From positions 2,373,501-2,437,500 of the forward strand of contig NZ_CP089291.1 in NCBI RefSeq assembly GCF_022818495.1: DNA of 64,000 nucleotides, read 5' to 3'. The notes beneath the pieces were generated by a model, which worked only from the letters and a program-made list of their open reading frames with translations, was not told the DNA's origin and did not search any database. Position numbers and translations under genes: made by a program. This stretch comes from Fodinisporobacter ferrooxydans (lineage in GTDB: Bacteria > Bacillota > Bacilli > Tumebacillales > MYW30-H2). Below are positions 54,918 to 64,000 of the stretch, in pieces; the first letter of the stretch is position 1; each line of letters begins with the position of its first letter.

Positions 54918-56501
54918 TTATTTAGAAAATGGAACAAATCTTGAAATGCCAACCAAAAAGTGCCCGATCCGAGGGATTTTTCGCAACATATTGCGAGTGA
55001 TCACGCCAAACATAAGCAATAGGAAAAAATAGCTGGAAAAACCGATAAAAATGCTGAAAATGACCGTATGGTTTGGTACATCGATACTTGAATCGCCGGT
55101 AATCTGCTTCATAACGGTTGCCATCAGAATGGTTGCCAGGATAATTTTTGCAGTATCAAACGGATCAATCTCAAATCCGATCATCTTGTTGACAGAGAAA
55201 AAATTCAGCCCTGTCGTGATCGCCACATCTGCTACAAGCGCCCATGCTACACCCAAAATTCCGTATTTTGGCTGACTTGCCAAAAAATAAATGATCAGAA
55301 GTTTTGCGGCAGATCCGACAAGGCCGTTTACCATGGCTAATCCGGCCCGGTTCAATCCTTGCAGAATGCCGTACAGGGGTGATTGCAGATATAAGAGAAA
55401 CCCAACCGGGGCCATAATCGTCAAGATCGGTCCGACTTCCGGGGCATGAAACACCATGGTGCATAACTGTGTTGCATATACGGTCAAGACGACAGATGTC
55501 GGAAAACCGATTAAAGCCGTGATTCGAAACGTTTGATACAAACGGCGGCGTACCAGGCGGATTTTTCCTTCTGCAATCGCTTCTGAAATGGAGGGCACCA
55601 AAGTTACAGCCAGGGAATAGGTAAATACGGTTGGAAAGACAAGCAATGGAATCGCCATACCGGAATATTGCCCATACAATGTGGTTGCCATAACGGTTGT
55701 AAATCCGGCTGTCTGCAAGGAACGAGAGATCAGCATCGGCTCAATCGCATACGCGACGGTGCCGATGATCCGGTTACATGTGACAGGTATTGCCACTTCC
55801 AAAATGCTTTTTATGGTTTTCCGCAAAGGTTCGAGTTGATTTGCCGGGCCCATCGGCAACGATTGGATTCGCTGCCGAGTCAAATAGTACAGCCACATAT
55901 ACAAGAGACTCATCAGTTCTCCCAATACCATTCCAATCGCTGCGGCCGCAGCTGCATAAGCCAAACCGAATTTCCTGAAATAATGGGCCAATACCCAGAC
56001 TGATGCGATTCGAACGGCTGTTTCGAGGATACTGGCAACTGCCGGCGGACTCATATTTTGCAATCCCTTAAAGTACCCGGATAAAATACTCGACAGCCCG
56101 ATTATGGGAATTACCGGAATGATTGCGATCAAGCTGTAATATGCCCGGCTGTCCGTCAAATATGTTTTGGTAATCCAAGGACTTAAAAATACGAGCAGGA
56201 CACTTCCAAGAATGGAAAAGATTCCGATGATTGCAAAAGAGCTCATGATCACACGCCGAATTCGTCTGCGATCACCTGCAACCATGGCTTCCGCCACAAC
56301 TTTTGAAATCGCTACTGGAAGACCTGCCGTGACTACTGTCAGCACAAGGCTGATTAGGGGAAAAATCATTTGAAACAAGCCAATACCTTCTGCACCGATC
56401 AAACGTGTAAGGGCAATTTTGTAGACAAACCCCATGACACGGGTGATGAGTGATGCGGAGACTAATATAAAGGCACCTTTAAGGAATGATTGCTTACTCA
56501 T
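54918..56501 (-). CDS. spoVB: SpoVB-family lipid flippase (stage V sporulation protein B)
   Basis: A MOP/MviN-superfamily polysaccharide lipid flippase, 527 aa, with about 14 predicted helices. It begins MSKQSFLKGAFILVSASLITRVMGFVYKIALTRLIGAEGIGLFQM, the SpoVB signature. SpoVB is needed for cortex peptidoglycan synthesis, probably by moving lipid II. ATG 56501 has GGAGGTGA 12 bases upstream. The synteny before comN and secDF supports the name over other MATE-like paralogues. Confidence 0.88.
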   Translation of the reverse strand: MSKQSFLKGAFILVSASLITRVMGFVYKIALTRLIGAEGIGLFQMIFPLISLVLTVVTAGLPVAISKVVAEAMVAGDRRRIRRVIMSSFAIIGIFSILGSVLLVFLSPWITKTYLTDSRAYYSLIAIIPVIPIIGLSSILSGYFKGLQNMSPPAVASILETAVRIASVWVLAHYFRKFGLAYAAAAAAIGMVLGELMSLLYMWLYYLTRQRIQSLPMGPANQLEPLRKTIKSILEVAIPVTCNRIIGTVAYAIEPMLISRSLQTAGFTTVMATTLYGQYSGMAIPLLVFPTVFTYSLAVTLVPSISEAIAEGKIRLVRRRLYQTFRITALIGFPTSVVLTVYATQLCTMVFHAPEVGPILTIMAPVGFLLYLQSPLYGILQGLNRAGLAMVNGLVGSAAKLLIIYFLASQPKYGILGVAWALVADVAITTGLNFFSVNKMIGFEIDPFDTAKIILATILMATVMKQITGDSSIDVPNHTVIFSIFIGFSSYFFLLLMFGVITRNMLRKIPRIGHFLVGISRFVPFSK

Positions 56502-56682
56502 GTAAGTGTAAGTTCACCTCCTGTATCAGTCATCACAGTTCCATTCATTTCAATTTATGCTTGGCCACCACAGAGTAGTCCAATGAAACAGACAAGTTTT
56601 AGAAACATGGGATGATATAGCAGGAAAATGCCGGTGAATGTGGAATGGGGATACGTTAGAGCGTGGTGAGGGGGACTTTTTG

Positions 56683-57111
56683 ATGTCGGATCAGCATTCA
56701 GAAAAAAACGATCGTTTGCAGGATCAAGCAGTTGGATTACGCCGACAGCTTGTTGCTTCTACCGTGGAACAGGTGATGCAAGGGCAAATAACAGAGAATT
56801 TTCAGATGGATGAAGATAGCGGGAAGCAACAAGCTGAATTTGGTGATTTTAATAATAAAGAAGAAAAACAGCAACAGGAAGCAATGAGTATTGATGAGTT
56901 AAACAGACAGATTGAACTTCTATGCGATAGCAAGGCAGAAGAGTATCGCATGCTTGGTTATGAACAAGTCGTAGGAAAAGATATTTGGCGATGTGTTTCG
57001 AGCAAATATAAAAATGGATACCCGCTGCTGCATGTGGTTGTCAATGATATTCTCTCGCTGAAACCGGATAAATTTATGAACTGGTTAATGATGGAGGCGT
57101 ATCGAGGATAG
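56683..57111 (+). CDS. comN: post-transcriptional regulator ComN
   Basis: The C-terminal ~75 residues match the ComN/YrzD family (IELLCDSKAEEYRMLGYEQVVGKDIWRCVSSKYK, then VVNDILSLKPDKFMNWLMMEAYRG). In Bacillus ComN controls comE mRNA after transcription. The N-terminal ~65 residues are an acidic, Gln-rich extension not usual in the ~98-aa family. ATG 56683 follows GAGGGGG; the upstream GTG frame start at 56638 has no good site. It is divergent from spoVB and upstream of secD, a conserved neighbourhood. Confidence 0.78.
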   Translation: MSDQHSEKNDRLQDQAVGLRRQLVASTVEQVMQGQITENFQMDEDSGKQQAEFGDFNNKEEKQQQEAMSIDELNRQIELLCDSKAEEYRMLGYEQVVGKDIWRCVSSKYKNGYPLLHVVVNDILSLKPDKFMNWLMMEAYRG

Positions 57112-57172
57112 CATTGGGAATGGTGAAAAGATGTTGCGGTTTTGTCAACTTTTCGACATCCAAATTCAAAAA

Positions 57173-57202
57173 TTGACACCTGAATTGGACAAGCCGTATA
57201 CT
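57173..57202 (+). promoter_or_regulatory. promoter of secD-secF
   Basis: Consensus -35 TTGACA (57173-57178), 18-base spacer and -10 TATACT (57197-57202), 33 bases before the GTG start. Confidence 0.82.
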
Positions 57203-57235
57203 AGAAAGGATTGAATTCTGCAAGGAGGAACCATT

Positions 57236-58468
57236 GTGGTCAGATGGAGTCGGTTTATTGCGTTTCTTTTGATCGTTGCAATCATCTTTGGAGTAACAGG
57301 TGCAACGACCAAGAAAATCTGGTCAAAGATTCCGCTTGGACTTGATTTGCGCGGCGGTTTCGATATTTTATATCAAATTCAACCAACGAAAGGCCAGACT
57401 GTTAACAGTGATGCACAGAAAGCGACGATTGCCGCCCTCGATGAGCGTCTTGCGGCCATGAATTATACGGATCCAGTGATTCAAGCGGAAGGTACGGATC
57501 GTGTGCGCGTACAGTTGGCGGGTGTGTTTGATCAAAAAGCTGTAAAATCTGCCTTGGTGGCAGAGGCGAAGCTTGAATTTCGTGCGCCCGATGACAAGAC
57601 TGTTTTACTTACAGGCAAGGATTTGGTGAACAATGCAAAATATGAAACAGATCCTCAGACAAATGCCCCTGTTGTGGCAGTCGAATTTAAAGATCCGAAA
57701 AAATTTGCCGATATTACACAGAAATATTTGCAACAACCGATTGGCATCTGGCTGAATGACAAATTGCTCAGCAAACCAACTGTGCAAACGGTGATTGCGA
57801 ACGGGAAAGCGACAATTACCGGTATGTCTTCACCGCAAGAAGCCATCAAGCTGGCACAGCTTCTCAATGCCGGTGCATTGCCATTTCCTTTAAAACAATT
57901 ATCATCGACAACGGTTGGACCAAGCCTCGGAGAATCGGCGCTGCATTCTACATTGGTCGCAGGTCTAATCGGCATTGCGTTAATCTTTTTATTTATGATC
58001 GTCATGTATCGAATTCCAGGGTTGATTGCCGATTGTGCGCTTGTTGCCTATATGTTTCTGATTCTGGCAACCTTCGCCGGCATGCATCTCACATTGACAT
58101 TGCCAGGTCTTGCAGCACTCGTGTTAGGTGTCGGGATGGCTGTGGATGCGAATATCATTACGTATGAACGGATTAAAGACGAACTCCGAAATGGAAAATC
58201 GATTTTGTCTGCATCCATCTCCGGATCGAGGCGCGCGTTGCGGACGATTCTGGACTCCAACGTAACGACTTTAATTGCAGGTATCGTGATGTATTACTAT
58301 GGAACGGGTGCGATTAAATCATTTGCGGAAGCATTGATAGCAGGGATTGTCGTAAGCTTGATTACTGCCGTTTTCCTAAGCCGATTGATGCTGATGTTGT
58401 TCATGCGATCAAATCTCATTAAAAATATCAAGTGGATATTTAGCGGGAAAGGAGTGCAGACAAAATGA
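57236..58468 (+). CDS. secD: protein translocase subunit SecD
   Basis: RND-family subunit that uses the proton gradient to aid protein release after SecYEG translocation; 410 aa. One N-terminal helix and the first-periplasmic-loop motif IPLGLDLRGGFDILYQ are followed by a P1 domain (to about 230), then five helices with GVGMAVDANIITYERIKDELRNGKS. The start is GTG with CAAGGAGGAACC upstream. The stop overlaps secF as ATGA. In Bacillus subtilis SecD and SecF are fused; here they are separate. Confidence 0.96.
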   Translation: MVRWSRFIAFLLIVAIIFGVTGATTKKIWSKIPLGLDLRGGFDILYQIQPTKGQTVNSDAQKATIAALDERLAAMNYTDPVIQAEGTDRVRVQLAGVFDQKAVKSALVAEAKLEFRAPDDKTVLLTGKDLVNNAKYETDPQTNAPVVAVEFKDPKKFADITQKYLQQPIGIWLNDKLLSKPTVQTVIANGKATITGMSSPQEAIKLAQLLNAGALPFPLKQLSSTTVGPSLGESALHSTLVAGLIGIALIFLFMIVMYRIPGLIADCALVAYMFLILATFAGMHLTLTLPGLAALVLGVGMAVDANIITYERIKDELRNGKSILSASISGSRRALRTILDSNVTTLIAGIVMYYYGTGAIKSFAEALIAGIVVSLITAVFLSRLMLMLFMRSNLIKNIKWIFSGKGVQTK

Positions 58469-59352
58469 AGTTTGAAATTGTCCGCAATCGCAAATGGTTT
58501 TTCCTGCTCTCCGGTTTGATCACAGTCGCAGGGATTATCGTCATGTTGTTGTTCGGTTTGAATTTGGGCACAGATTTCGTCGCGGGTACGCGGGTTCAGG
58601 TAGACTTGAATCAAACGTTTCAGGAATCACAAGTATTAAATATTTTCAAGGGTTTGGGATATAAAGTAAGTGCCAACGATATCACGACGGCTGGCACCGA
58701 TCAGCATACGGCAGTGATTCGCTTGCGTGAAACGATTTCGACGGATCAGGAAAACAAGATCGACGATGCGCTGAAAAAGCAGTTCCCTCATGAAAAAGGC
58801 ACACAAGTAGATACGGTATCGCCGATTGTGGCGAAAGAACTCTCCAAAAATGCCTTTTATGCAGTATTGTTCGCATCTGTCGGTATTGTCATCTATGTAG
58901 CGATTCGATTTGAGTACCGATTTGGCGTTTCCGGGATTATCGCATTGTTGCATGACGCATTTATCGTCATATCCGTTTTTGCATTATTGCGCCTGGAAGT
59001 GGATATACCTTTTATTGCAGCAGTTTTGACAATTGTCGGTTATTCAATCAATGATACGATCGTCATTTTTGACCGTATTCGAGAAAATCTGAAAAACCAA
59101 AAAGTGAAAACATTATCCGAATTGGAAACGCTGGTGAACCATAGTCTGTGGCAAACGATGACGCGTTCCATCAATACGGTTTTAACGGTTATCTTTGCGG
59201 ATGCGATGTTGTTTTTCTTTGGCGGCACCAGCATTCATAACTTTACATTTGCACTTTTGGTCGGTTTGATAAGCGGTGCGTATTCTTCCATTTTTATTGC
59301 CAGCCCGATCTGGGTAGTATGGCGCAGCAGAAGTTTGAAAAAGCAATCCTAG
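58465..59352 (+). CDS. secF: protein translocase subunit SecF
   Basis: SecD partner, 295 aa, with six predicted helices. It has the SecF motif GLNLGTDFVAGTRVQVDL, a short periplasmic domain, and YSINDTIVIFDRIRENLK with FFFGGTSIHNFTFALLVGLISGAYSSIFIASPIWVVW. ATG 58465 overlaps the secD stop and AAAGGAG lies just upstream, so translation is coupled. A weak terminator-like hairpin follows. Confidence 0.96.
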   Translation: MKFEIVRNRKWFFLLSGLITVAGIIVMLLFGLNLGTDFVAGTRVQVDLNQTFQESQVLNIFKGLGYKVSANDITTAGTDQHTAVIRLRETISTDQENKIDDALKKQFPHEKGTQVDTVSPIVAKELSKNAFYAVLFASVGIVIYVAIRFEYRFGVSGIIALLHDAFIVISVFALLRLEVDIPFIAAVLTIVGYSINDTIVIFDRIRENLKNQKVKTLSELETLVNHSLWQTMTRSINTVLTVIFADAMLFFFGGTSIHNFTFALLVGLISGAYSSIFIASPIWVVWRSRSLKKQS

Positions 59353-59373
59353 AACAGATGGTTCATGTACGGG

Positions 59374-59436
59374 CTCTTCTCTTTTACCTCGAACGAAGTA
59401 TCGGAATACGATGGGAAAGAGGAGAGTCTCTTTGTT
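59374..59436 (+). terminator. possible terminator after secF
   Basis: CTCTTCTCTTT (59374-59384) pairs with AAAGAGGAGAG (59416-59426), one G-T pair, followed by TCTCTTTGTTT. The loop is long (31 bases), so it is not certain. Confidence 0.5.
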
Positions 59437-59460
59437 TCCTGAATGTTTTTATCCCACAAG

Positions 59461-59553
59461 GGGATAAGTCTCCCTAGGTGCTAAAGCACCAAGTTCGGCT
59501 TTACCCCATAGGGATAAGTCTCCCTAGGTGCTGAAGCACCAAGTTCGGCTTTA
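59461..59553 (+). repeat. 43-bp direct repeat upstream of recJ
   Basis: Two copies (59461-59503 and 59511-59553) differ at one base and are spaced 50 bases start to start. Each holds two small hairpins, AGGGA/TCCCT and GGTGCT/AGCACC. It lies between the secF terminator and the recJ start, so it is in the recJ leader if transcription begins before it. Confidence 0.9.
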
Positions 59554-59584
59554 TATATTTTCGCGGGATTTTGGAGTGATTGTA

Positions 59585-62038
59585 GTGTCAACGGCTTTAA
59601 AACGGTGGGTATTTGATTCCATTGACGAACATGAAGTACGAGAATTTGCCCAATCTTTAGATATCTCCCCTGTACTTGCGCGTATGCTGATCCGCAGAAA
59701 TATAAAAACCGTTGCACATGCGGAACGCTTTCTATCCCCGGATCGTTCCCAAGTGTATGATCCGTTTTTGATGAAAGACATGGAAATCGTAGTGCAGCGC
59801 ATTCAACTTGCCATTGAAAGGCAAGAGAAAATTTTGGTGTACGGTGATTATGACGTAGATGGGGCGACAAGCACTGCCATTGCTTATCTGCTTTTGAAGG
59901 ATCTAGGGGCGGATGTAGACACATATATTCCCGATCGTTTTTCGGAAGGGTATGGTCTGAATGAACCTGCCATTCTACAGGCGGCTAGTAAAGGATACAC
60001 TCTTTTGCTAACTGTGGACAACGGTATTGCGGCTATTCATGAGTGCAAGCTTGCCAAAGAATTGGGTATCGATCTGATCATCACTGACCATCATCAACCT
60101 CCGGCCCAATTGCCGGAAGCTTACGGTATTCTAAATCCCAAGCAACCGGGATGTGCCTATCCGGACAAAATGCTTGCAGGCGCTGGAATCGTATGGAAAT
60201 TGGCGCATGCATTGCTCGGTGTATTTCCCGAGCAATATATTGATTTGGCAGCATTAGGAACGATTGCAGATTTGGCGCCTCTAGTGGATGAAAATCGTCT
60301 GATTGCCTTTTTTGGTTTAAAACGTTTGAACCACATAAAGCGAGCGGGCATACAAGCATTGTTGGATGTATCGGGGCTTACGGAACAAACGATCACGGCC
60401 GGTCATATTGGATTTACAATCGGTCCGCGGATTAATGCCAGCGGGCGTCTGGATTCTGCCATGCACGCTTTCGAGTTGCTGACAACGGATCACTTGCATC
60501 GTGCCCTGGAGCTCGCAGATTTTTTGAATGAAACAAATCGGGAACGACAAGAATTATGTGAGGAAATATTTGAGCAGGCAAAAGAAATGATCGTAAACCA
60601 TCCGGAGTGGCTGGACCAGCATGTTTTGGTGGTTGCAGGCGAAAATTGGAATGCCGGAGTCGTCGGCATAGTAGCTTCTCGCCTCGTTGAACACTATTAC
60701 AAACCGACAGTCGTTCTTTCCATTCATGGCGACGAAGCGAAAGGCTCTGCCCGAAGTGTGGATGGTTTCGACTTGTACCTGGCGTTAGACAATTGTTCCC
60801 ATTTGTTTTCTCATTTTGGCGGGCACACGATGGCTGCAGGGCTGACATTGCCAAGAGAAAACATCGAGGGATTCAGGCGACAGTTTGCACAAGTCGCGAA
60901 CAGTATGTGGCTCTCCGAATGGGATCGTCCCAAACTCCAAATTGATGGAACTTTGCAGCTCACCGATACTTCGTTACAGCTGCTCGCAGCAATTGCACGT
61001 ATGGAACCTTTTGGATTGGGAAACCCAAAACCGCGATTTCACTTTTCCGCTTTGCAAATCGAGCAGATTCGATCTGTCGGCAGGGATAGCAGTCACCTGC
61101 AATTTCGGTTCAGAGAGCAAGATTTGACAATATCGGGAATTGCTTTTCGGCGAGGAGAAGAAGAACAATCATTAATCGGCGTTGACTCGTTGGATGTCGT
61201 AGCAGAACTTTCGTTAAATGAATGGAATGGGAAAAAACATATACAATTGATTATCAATGATTGGGCAACCCCACAGGCGGGGGGGATTGTTGCAAATACC
61301 ATAGCAGAGGTTGCGGCTGCATCTGAAATCGAGAGCGCTGCTTTTTCTGGCAATCAGCCCCTCGTTGTGGATCTGCGTGAACAAGTCATGGCAATGGGCT
61401 TAGAGTCGAGTTTCCAAAAATTCCAACCCCCCCCTTCTTCCATGGCGTTTGTCGTGTTTCATAAAGGAATGTATCTATATTATCAACATGTGTTCCAGCG
61501 GTATTTGCAGGCAAATCCGGACGCCGGCATCTGGCAAGTGGATGCAGATGGAAATGTTCAGTTTCTCGCCGGTAATTCTCAAGCAAAGGAACATGCGGCA
61601 CTGATTGATTACCCAATAAAAATGGATCAGTATCGAATGTTTTTGCAGGAATGGAAACCTGCTGTGTTATACTTAATGCAGGGTGTCGAAGCACAAGAAA
61701 TTGTTGTGAAACAATGTGAGCGTTGGCTGCCGGAGCGTGAACAATTTGCGGCTGTGTATCGTTTGTTGCAAGTGCAGCACCCGGTTGATTTCCAAACATT
61801 GCTTTTGCAGTGGCAGGAGTTGGAAGATCCTGCGACAGCTTCCAAACAGGCATTGAGTGCAATTATACAGGTGTTTCAGGAATTGGGATTTATCACTGAA
61901 TCGGATCAAGGGTATCAACGGATTCCGCAAGTGGTAAAAAAGCAGCTTTCCGATTCGCCGATGTATCAGTTGCGCCTTGCAAAAGTACAGGAGTATCAAG
62001 CAGCTGTTCATTATTTTAAAGATTCCTCAGCATTTTAA
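59585..62038 (+). CDS. recJ: single-stranded-DNA-specific exonuclease RecJ
   Basis: A 5'-3' ssDNA exonuclease of the DHH family in recombination and repair; 817 aa. DHH motifs: ILVYGDYDVDGATST, LLLTVDNGIAA, IITDHHQPPAQLP. The DHHA1 domain with SARSVDGFDL and FGGHTMAAGLTL follows, then an OB domain (about 455-570) and the Firmicutes RecJ_C extension to the end. GTG 59585 is chosen (TTGGAG 9 bases upstream); the frame runs back into the direct repeat, which is not RecJ-like. It contains a G7 run (61279-61285) and a C8 run (61427-61434). Confidence 0.95.
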   Translation: MSTALKRWVFDSIDEHEVREFAQSLDISPVLARMLIRRNIKTVAHAERFLSPDRSQVYDPFLMKDMEIVVQRIQLAIERQEKILVYGDYDVDGATSTAIAYLLLKDLGADVDTYIPDRFSEGYGLNEPAILQAASKGYTLLLTVDNGIAAIHECKLAKELGIDLIITDHHQPPAQLPEAYGILNPKQPGCAYPDKMLAGAGIVWKLAHALLGVFPEQYIDLAALGTIADLAPLVDENRLIAFFGLKRLNHIKRAGIQALLDVSGLTEQTITAGHIGFTIGPRINASGRLDSAMHAFELLTTDHLHRALELADFLNETNRERQELCEEIFEQAKEMIVNHPEWLDQHVLVVAGENWNAGVVGIVASRLVEHYYKPTVVLSIHGDEAKGSARSVDGFDLYLALDNCSHLFSHFGGHTMAAGLTLPRENIEGFRRQFAQVANSMWLSEWDRPKLQIDGTLQLTDTSLQLLAAIARMEPFGLGNPKPRFHFSALQIEQIRSVGRDSSHLQFRFREQDLTISGIAFRRGEEEQSLIGVDSLDVVAELSLNEWNGKKHIQLIINDWATPQAGGIVANTIAEVAAASEIESAAFSGNQPLVVDLREQVMAMGLESSFQKFQPPPSSMAFVVFHKGMYLYYQHVFQRYLQANPDAGIWQVDADGNVQFLAGNSQAKEHAALIDYPIKMDQYRMFLQEWKPAVLYLMQGVEAQEIVVKQCERWLPEREQFAAVYRLLQVQHPVDFQTLLLQWQELEDPATASKQALSAIIQVFQELGFITESDQGYQRIPQVVKKQLSDSPMYQLRLAKVQEYQAAVHYFKDSSAF

Positions 62039-62118
62039 CTATACAATCCTAACAGGAGCAAAATCCTAAAATATAGTACATTTTGCAGAATTTGCACAGA
62101 TTTGGAAGGAGTCAAAGG

Positions 62119-62631
62119 ATGAATTTTAAAGAATATATTCGGGTCGTCGAAAATTTCCCGGAGCAAGGGATTCGCTTCAAAGATATTTCGACTTTATTGA
62201 AAGAAGGAACCGTATACAAAGCGGCAATTGATTCTCTTGCCGAAGCATGCAAAGGCAAACAGGTGGATATCGTCGTCGGACCGGAAGCGCGCGGGTTTGT
62301 TGTCGGCGCACCCCTTGCTTATACATTGGGCTGCGGATTTGTTCCCGTTCGCAAGCCAGGCAAACTTCCCGCTGCGACGATTCAGGCAAGCTATACATTG
62401 GAATATGGGAAAGATGCGTTAGAAATTCATGAAGATGCGATTCAACCAGGTCAAAAAGTTGTCATTGCAGATGATTTGCTGGCAACCGGCGGTACGATTT
62501 CCACAACCATTCAATTAATAGAAAAGCTAGGCGGACAAGTAGTCGGTGTATTATTCATGATTGAATTATCTTATCTCAATGGTCGGGAGAAGTTGGCGAA
62601 CTATGACGTCCACTCACTTATCCAATACTGA
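62119..62631 (+). CDS. apt: adenine phosphoribosyltransferase
   Basis: Converts adenine and PRPP to AMP; 170 aa, the family length. It begins [24 protein letters not shown] and has [25 protein letters not shown] and the PRPP loop [16 protein letters not shown] 62119 follows GGAAGGAG; the frame start at 62083 lacks the motif. recJ-apt-relA is the standard order in Bacillales. Its last 29 bases are shared with the start of relA. Confidence 0.96.
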   Translation: MNFKEYIRVVENFPEQGIRFKDISTLLKEGTVYKAAIDSLAEACKGKQVDIVVGPEARGFVVGAPLAYTLGCGFVPVRKPGKLPAATIQASYTLEYGKDALEIHEDAIQPGQKVVIADDLLATGGTISTTIQLIEKLGGQVVGVLFMIELSYLNGREKLANYDVHSLIQY

Positions 62632-64000
62632 TTTATTTGGACATGACGATCCTACAGGAATTGAACGCCTATGTGAAAAGGTTTTGCAATTTGCAACACC
62701 CGCCGATGTAGAATTTATCCGCCGTGCATACGACTACGCATACCGTGCGCATGTTGGGCAAAAGCGCCATTCCGGTGAAGATTATATCGTTCATCCGGTA
62801 GCAGTTGCCGATATCCTCGCAGATTTTGAATTGGATATGGTCACATTGGCGGCTGCTTTGCTGCACGATGTAGTTGAAGATACGAATGTAACAGATGAAG
62901 AAATCGGAAAACAATTTGGCAGTGAAGTCGCTTTGCTGGTCGACGGAGTCACAAAGCTTGAACGGATCAAGTTTGCTTCCAAAGAAGAGCAGCAGGCAGA
63001 AAATTTTCGGAAGCTTTTTTTGGCGATGGCAAAAGACATTCGCGTGGTTTTGATCAAATTGGCGGACCGTTTGCACAATATGCGGACAATGCGGCAGGAA
63101 CCGCCGGAAAAGCAAGCACGTGTTGCGAAAGAAACGCTGGAGATATTTGCGCCGCTTGCTCATCGTCTGGGGATTTCGAAGATCAAGTGGGAGTTGGAAG
63201 ACACGGCGCTGCGGTATCTGAATCCCCAACAATACTATCGAATTGTCAATCTGATGGCAAAAAAGCGGCGGGAAAGAGAAGCATATGTGCAACAAGTCAT
63301 CGATACGCTGCACGATCGTTTTGCCGAATTGAACATTAAAGCTGACTTATCCGGGCGTCCCAAACACATTTACAGCATTTATCGAAAAATGGCGCTGCAA
63401 CACAAAGAATTTAATGAGATCTATGATTTGTTGGCAGTTCGAGTAATCGTAGAGAATATCAAAGACTGTTATGCCATTTTGGGGATTGTTCATACGCTGT
63501 GGAAACCGATGCCTGGGCGTTTTAAAGATTACATTGCCATGCCCAAAGCAAATATGTATCAAAGTCTGCATACCACCGTAATCGGCCCGAAAGGTGAACC
63601 ATTGGAAATCCAGATTCGAACATGGGAAATGCATCGCACAGCCGAATATGGGATTGCCGCACACTGGCTGTACAAAGAAGGCGGTGGCAAAGCAGTCGGC
63701 TCCTTTGCAAAAAAGTTGGCGTGGTTCCGGGAAATTGTGGAATGGCAGCAGGATTTTAAAGATGCCCAGGAATTTATGGAGACGCTGAAGATCGATCTTT
63801 TTTCTGATGAGGTCTTTGTTTTTACGCCCAAAGGCGATGTGATCGATTTGCCGGCCGGTTCGGTACCCATCGATTTTGCCTATCGCATCCATACGGATAT
63901 CGGGAATCGCTGCATCGGTGCAAAAGTGAATGGAGTCATTGTTCCTCTTGACTATAAATTGAATACAGGAGATATCGTACAAGTACTGACATCCAAGCAC
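62603..64000 (+). CDS. relA: bifunctional (p)ppGpp synthetase/hydrolase Rel, 3' end outside the window
   Basis: Stringent-response enzyme; the first 466 codons are seen, open to the window end. The hydrolase HD domain has [24 protein letters not shown] and [12 protein letters not shown]. The synthetase domain has [24 protein letters not shown] and [24 protein letters not shown] is the RXKD form of bifunctional Rel enzymes, not the EXDD of synthetase-only RelA. The TGS domain begins [19 protein letters not shown] 62603 lies within apt with GGGAGA upstream and gives [16 protein letters not shown]; no other in-frame start fits before the conserved part. Confidence 0.95.
   Translation, partial: MTSTHLSNTDLFGHDDPTGIERLCEKVLQFATPADVEFIRRAYDYAYRAHVGQKRHSGEDYIVHPVAVADILADFELDMVTLAAALLHDVVEDTNVTDEEIGKQFGSEVALLVDGVTKLERIKFASKEEQQAENFRKLFLAMAKDIRVVLIKLADRLHNMRTMRQEPPEKQARVAKETLEIFAPLAHRLGISKIKWELEDTALRYLNPQQYYRIVNLMAKKRREREAYVQQVIDTLHDRFAELNIKADLSGRPKHIYSIYRKMALQHKEFNEIYDLLAVRVIVENIKDCYAILGIVHTLWKPMPGRFKDYIAMPKANMYQSLHTTVIGPKGEPLEIQIRTWEMHRTAEYGIAAHWLYKEGGGKAVGSFAKKLAWFREIVEWQQDFKDAQEFMETLKIDLFSDEVFVFTPKGDVIDLPAGSVPIDFAYRIHTDIGNRCIGAKVNGVIVPLDYKLNTGDIVQVLTSKH

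Noticed and set aside
54674..54925. 83-aa plus-strand frame after the DUF421 gene
   Set aside because: It begins inside the DUF421 gene, has no ribosome-binding site and resembles no known protein.
59461..59553. Possible CRISPR remnant
   Set aside because: Only two repeats, separated by a 7-base gap rather than a spacer of about 30-40 bases, and no cas genes in the window.
62669..64000. Minus-strand frames at the window end (62669-63313 and 63347-64000)
   Set aside because: They lie opposite the relA gene, which is open on the plus strand to the window end and carries all Rel motifs.

Overview
The window is a chromosomal segment of a Gram-positive, endospore-forming member of the Bacillales. 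The evidence is T-box and SAM-I riboswitch leaders, an L20-type leader with an ATT-started infC, spore genes (SafA-like, CotS-like, bofC, cwlD-like, spoVB), comN, sigI/rsgI, and the order bofC-ruvA-ruvB-queA-tgt-yajC-spoVB-comN-secDF-recJ-apt-relA familiar from Bacillus. Separate secD and secF, moderate GC and the gene mixture suggest a relative of the Alicyclobacillaceae rather than Bacillus itself; this placement is an inference.

Layout. 1-146: a 5'-cut tRNA-Phe and tRNA-Cys. 147-6400: infC-rpmI-rplT behind an L20-type leader, an rRNA methyltransferase, then pheS-pheT behind a T-box with a TTC specifier. 6510-10339: zapA, cvpA, a small holin-like membrane protein (minus strand) and mutS2. 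10340-15835: a MITE-like repeat, a possible 38-aa membrane protein, a class A penicillin-binding protein with three C-terminal fibronectin III domains (minus strand), and tyrS behind a T-box (TAC). 16077-24340: hom, then ilvB-ilvN-ilvC-leuA-leuB behind a T-box with a leucine CTC specifier. 24355-24512: the second, inverted copy of the MITE-like repeat. 24662-24937: a small protein ending in a CGCGG motif, resembling a family annotated as putative radical-SAM-modified peptides, with no maturase beside it.

25076-33123 is an alpha-galactoside locus. A YesM/YesN-type two-component system diverges from a binding protein, two permeases and a GH4 alpha-galactosidase. A perfect cre box lies between them and no ATPase gene is present. 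33240-36173 is metNIQ under a SAM-I riboswitch. 36254-43661 is a less usual catabolic operon: a ribose-type binding protein, a double ATPase, two different permeases, two cyclase-family (kynurenine-formamidase-like) hydrolases and a LacI regulator. This is the best candidate here for an undescribed pathway.

43746-64000 returns to the conserved core: SafA-like and CotS-like coat genes, bofC and a cwlD-like amidase (both with sigma-G-like promoters), ruvAB, a sigI-rsgI pair inserted before queA, tgt, yajC, a TIGR04086 protein, a DUF421 protein, spoVB, comN, secD, secF, recJ (preceded by a 43-bp direct repeat), apt and the 5' part of relA. The relA start lies inside apt and the gene runs off the window end.

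No prophage, transposase, CRISPR array or rRNA was seen. Several start codons were moved from the longest possible reading frame to internal ATG, GTG or TTG codons on the basis of ribosome-binding sites; the reason is given at each gene.
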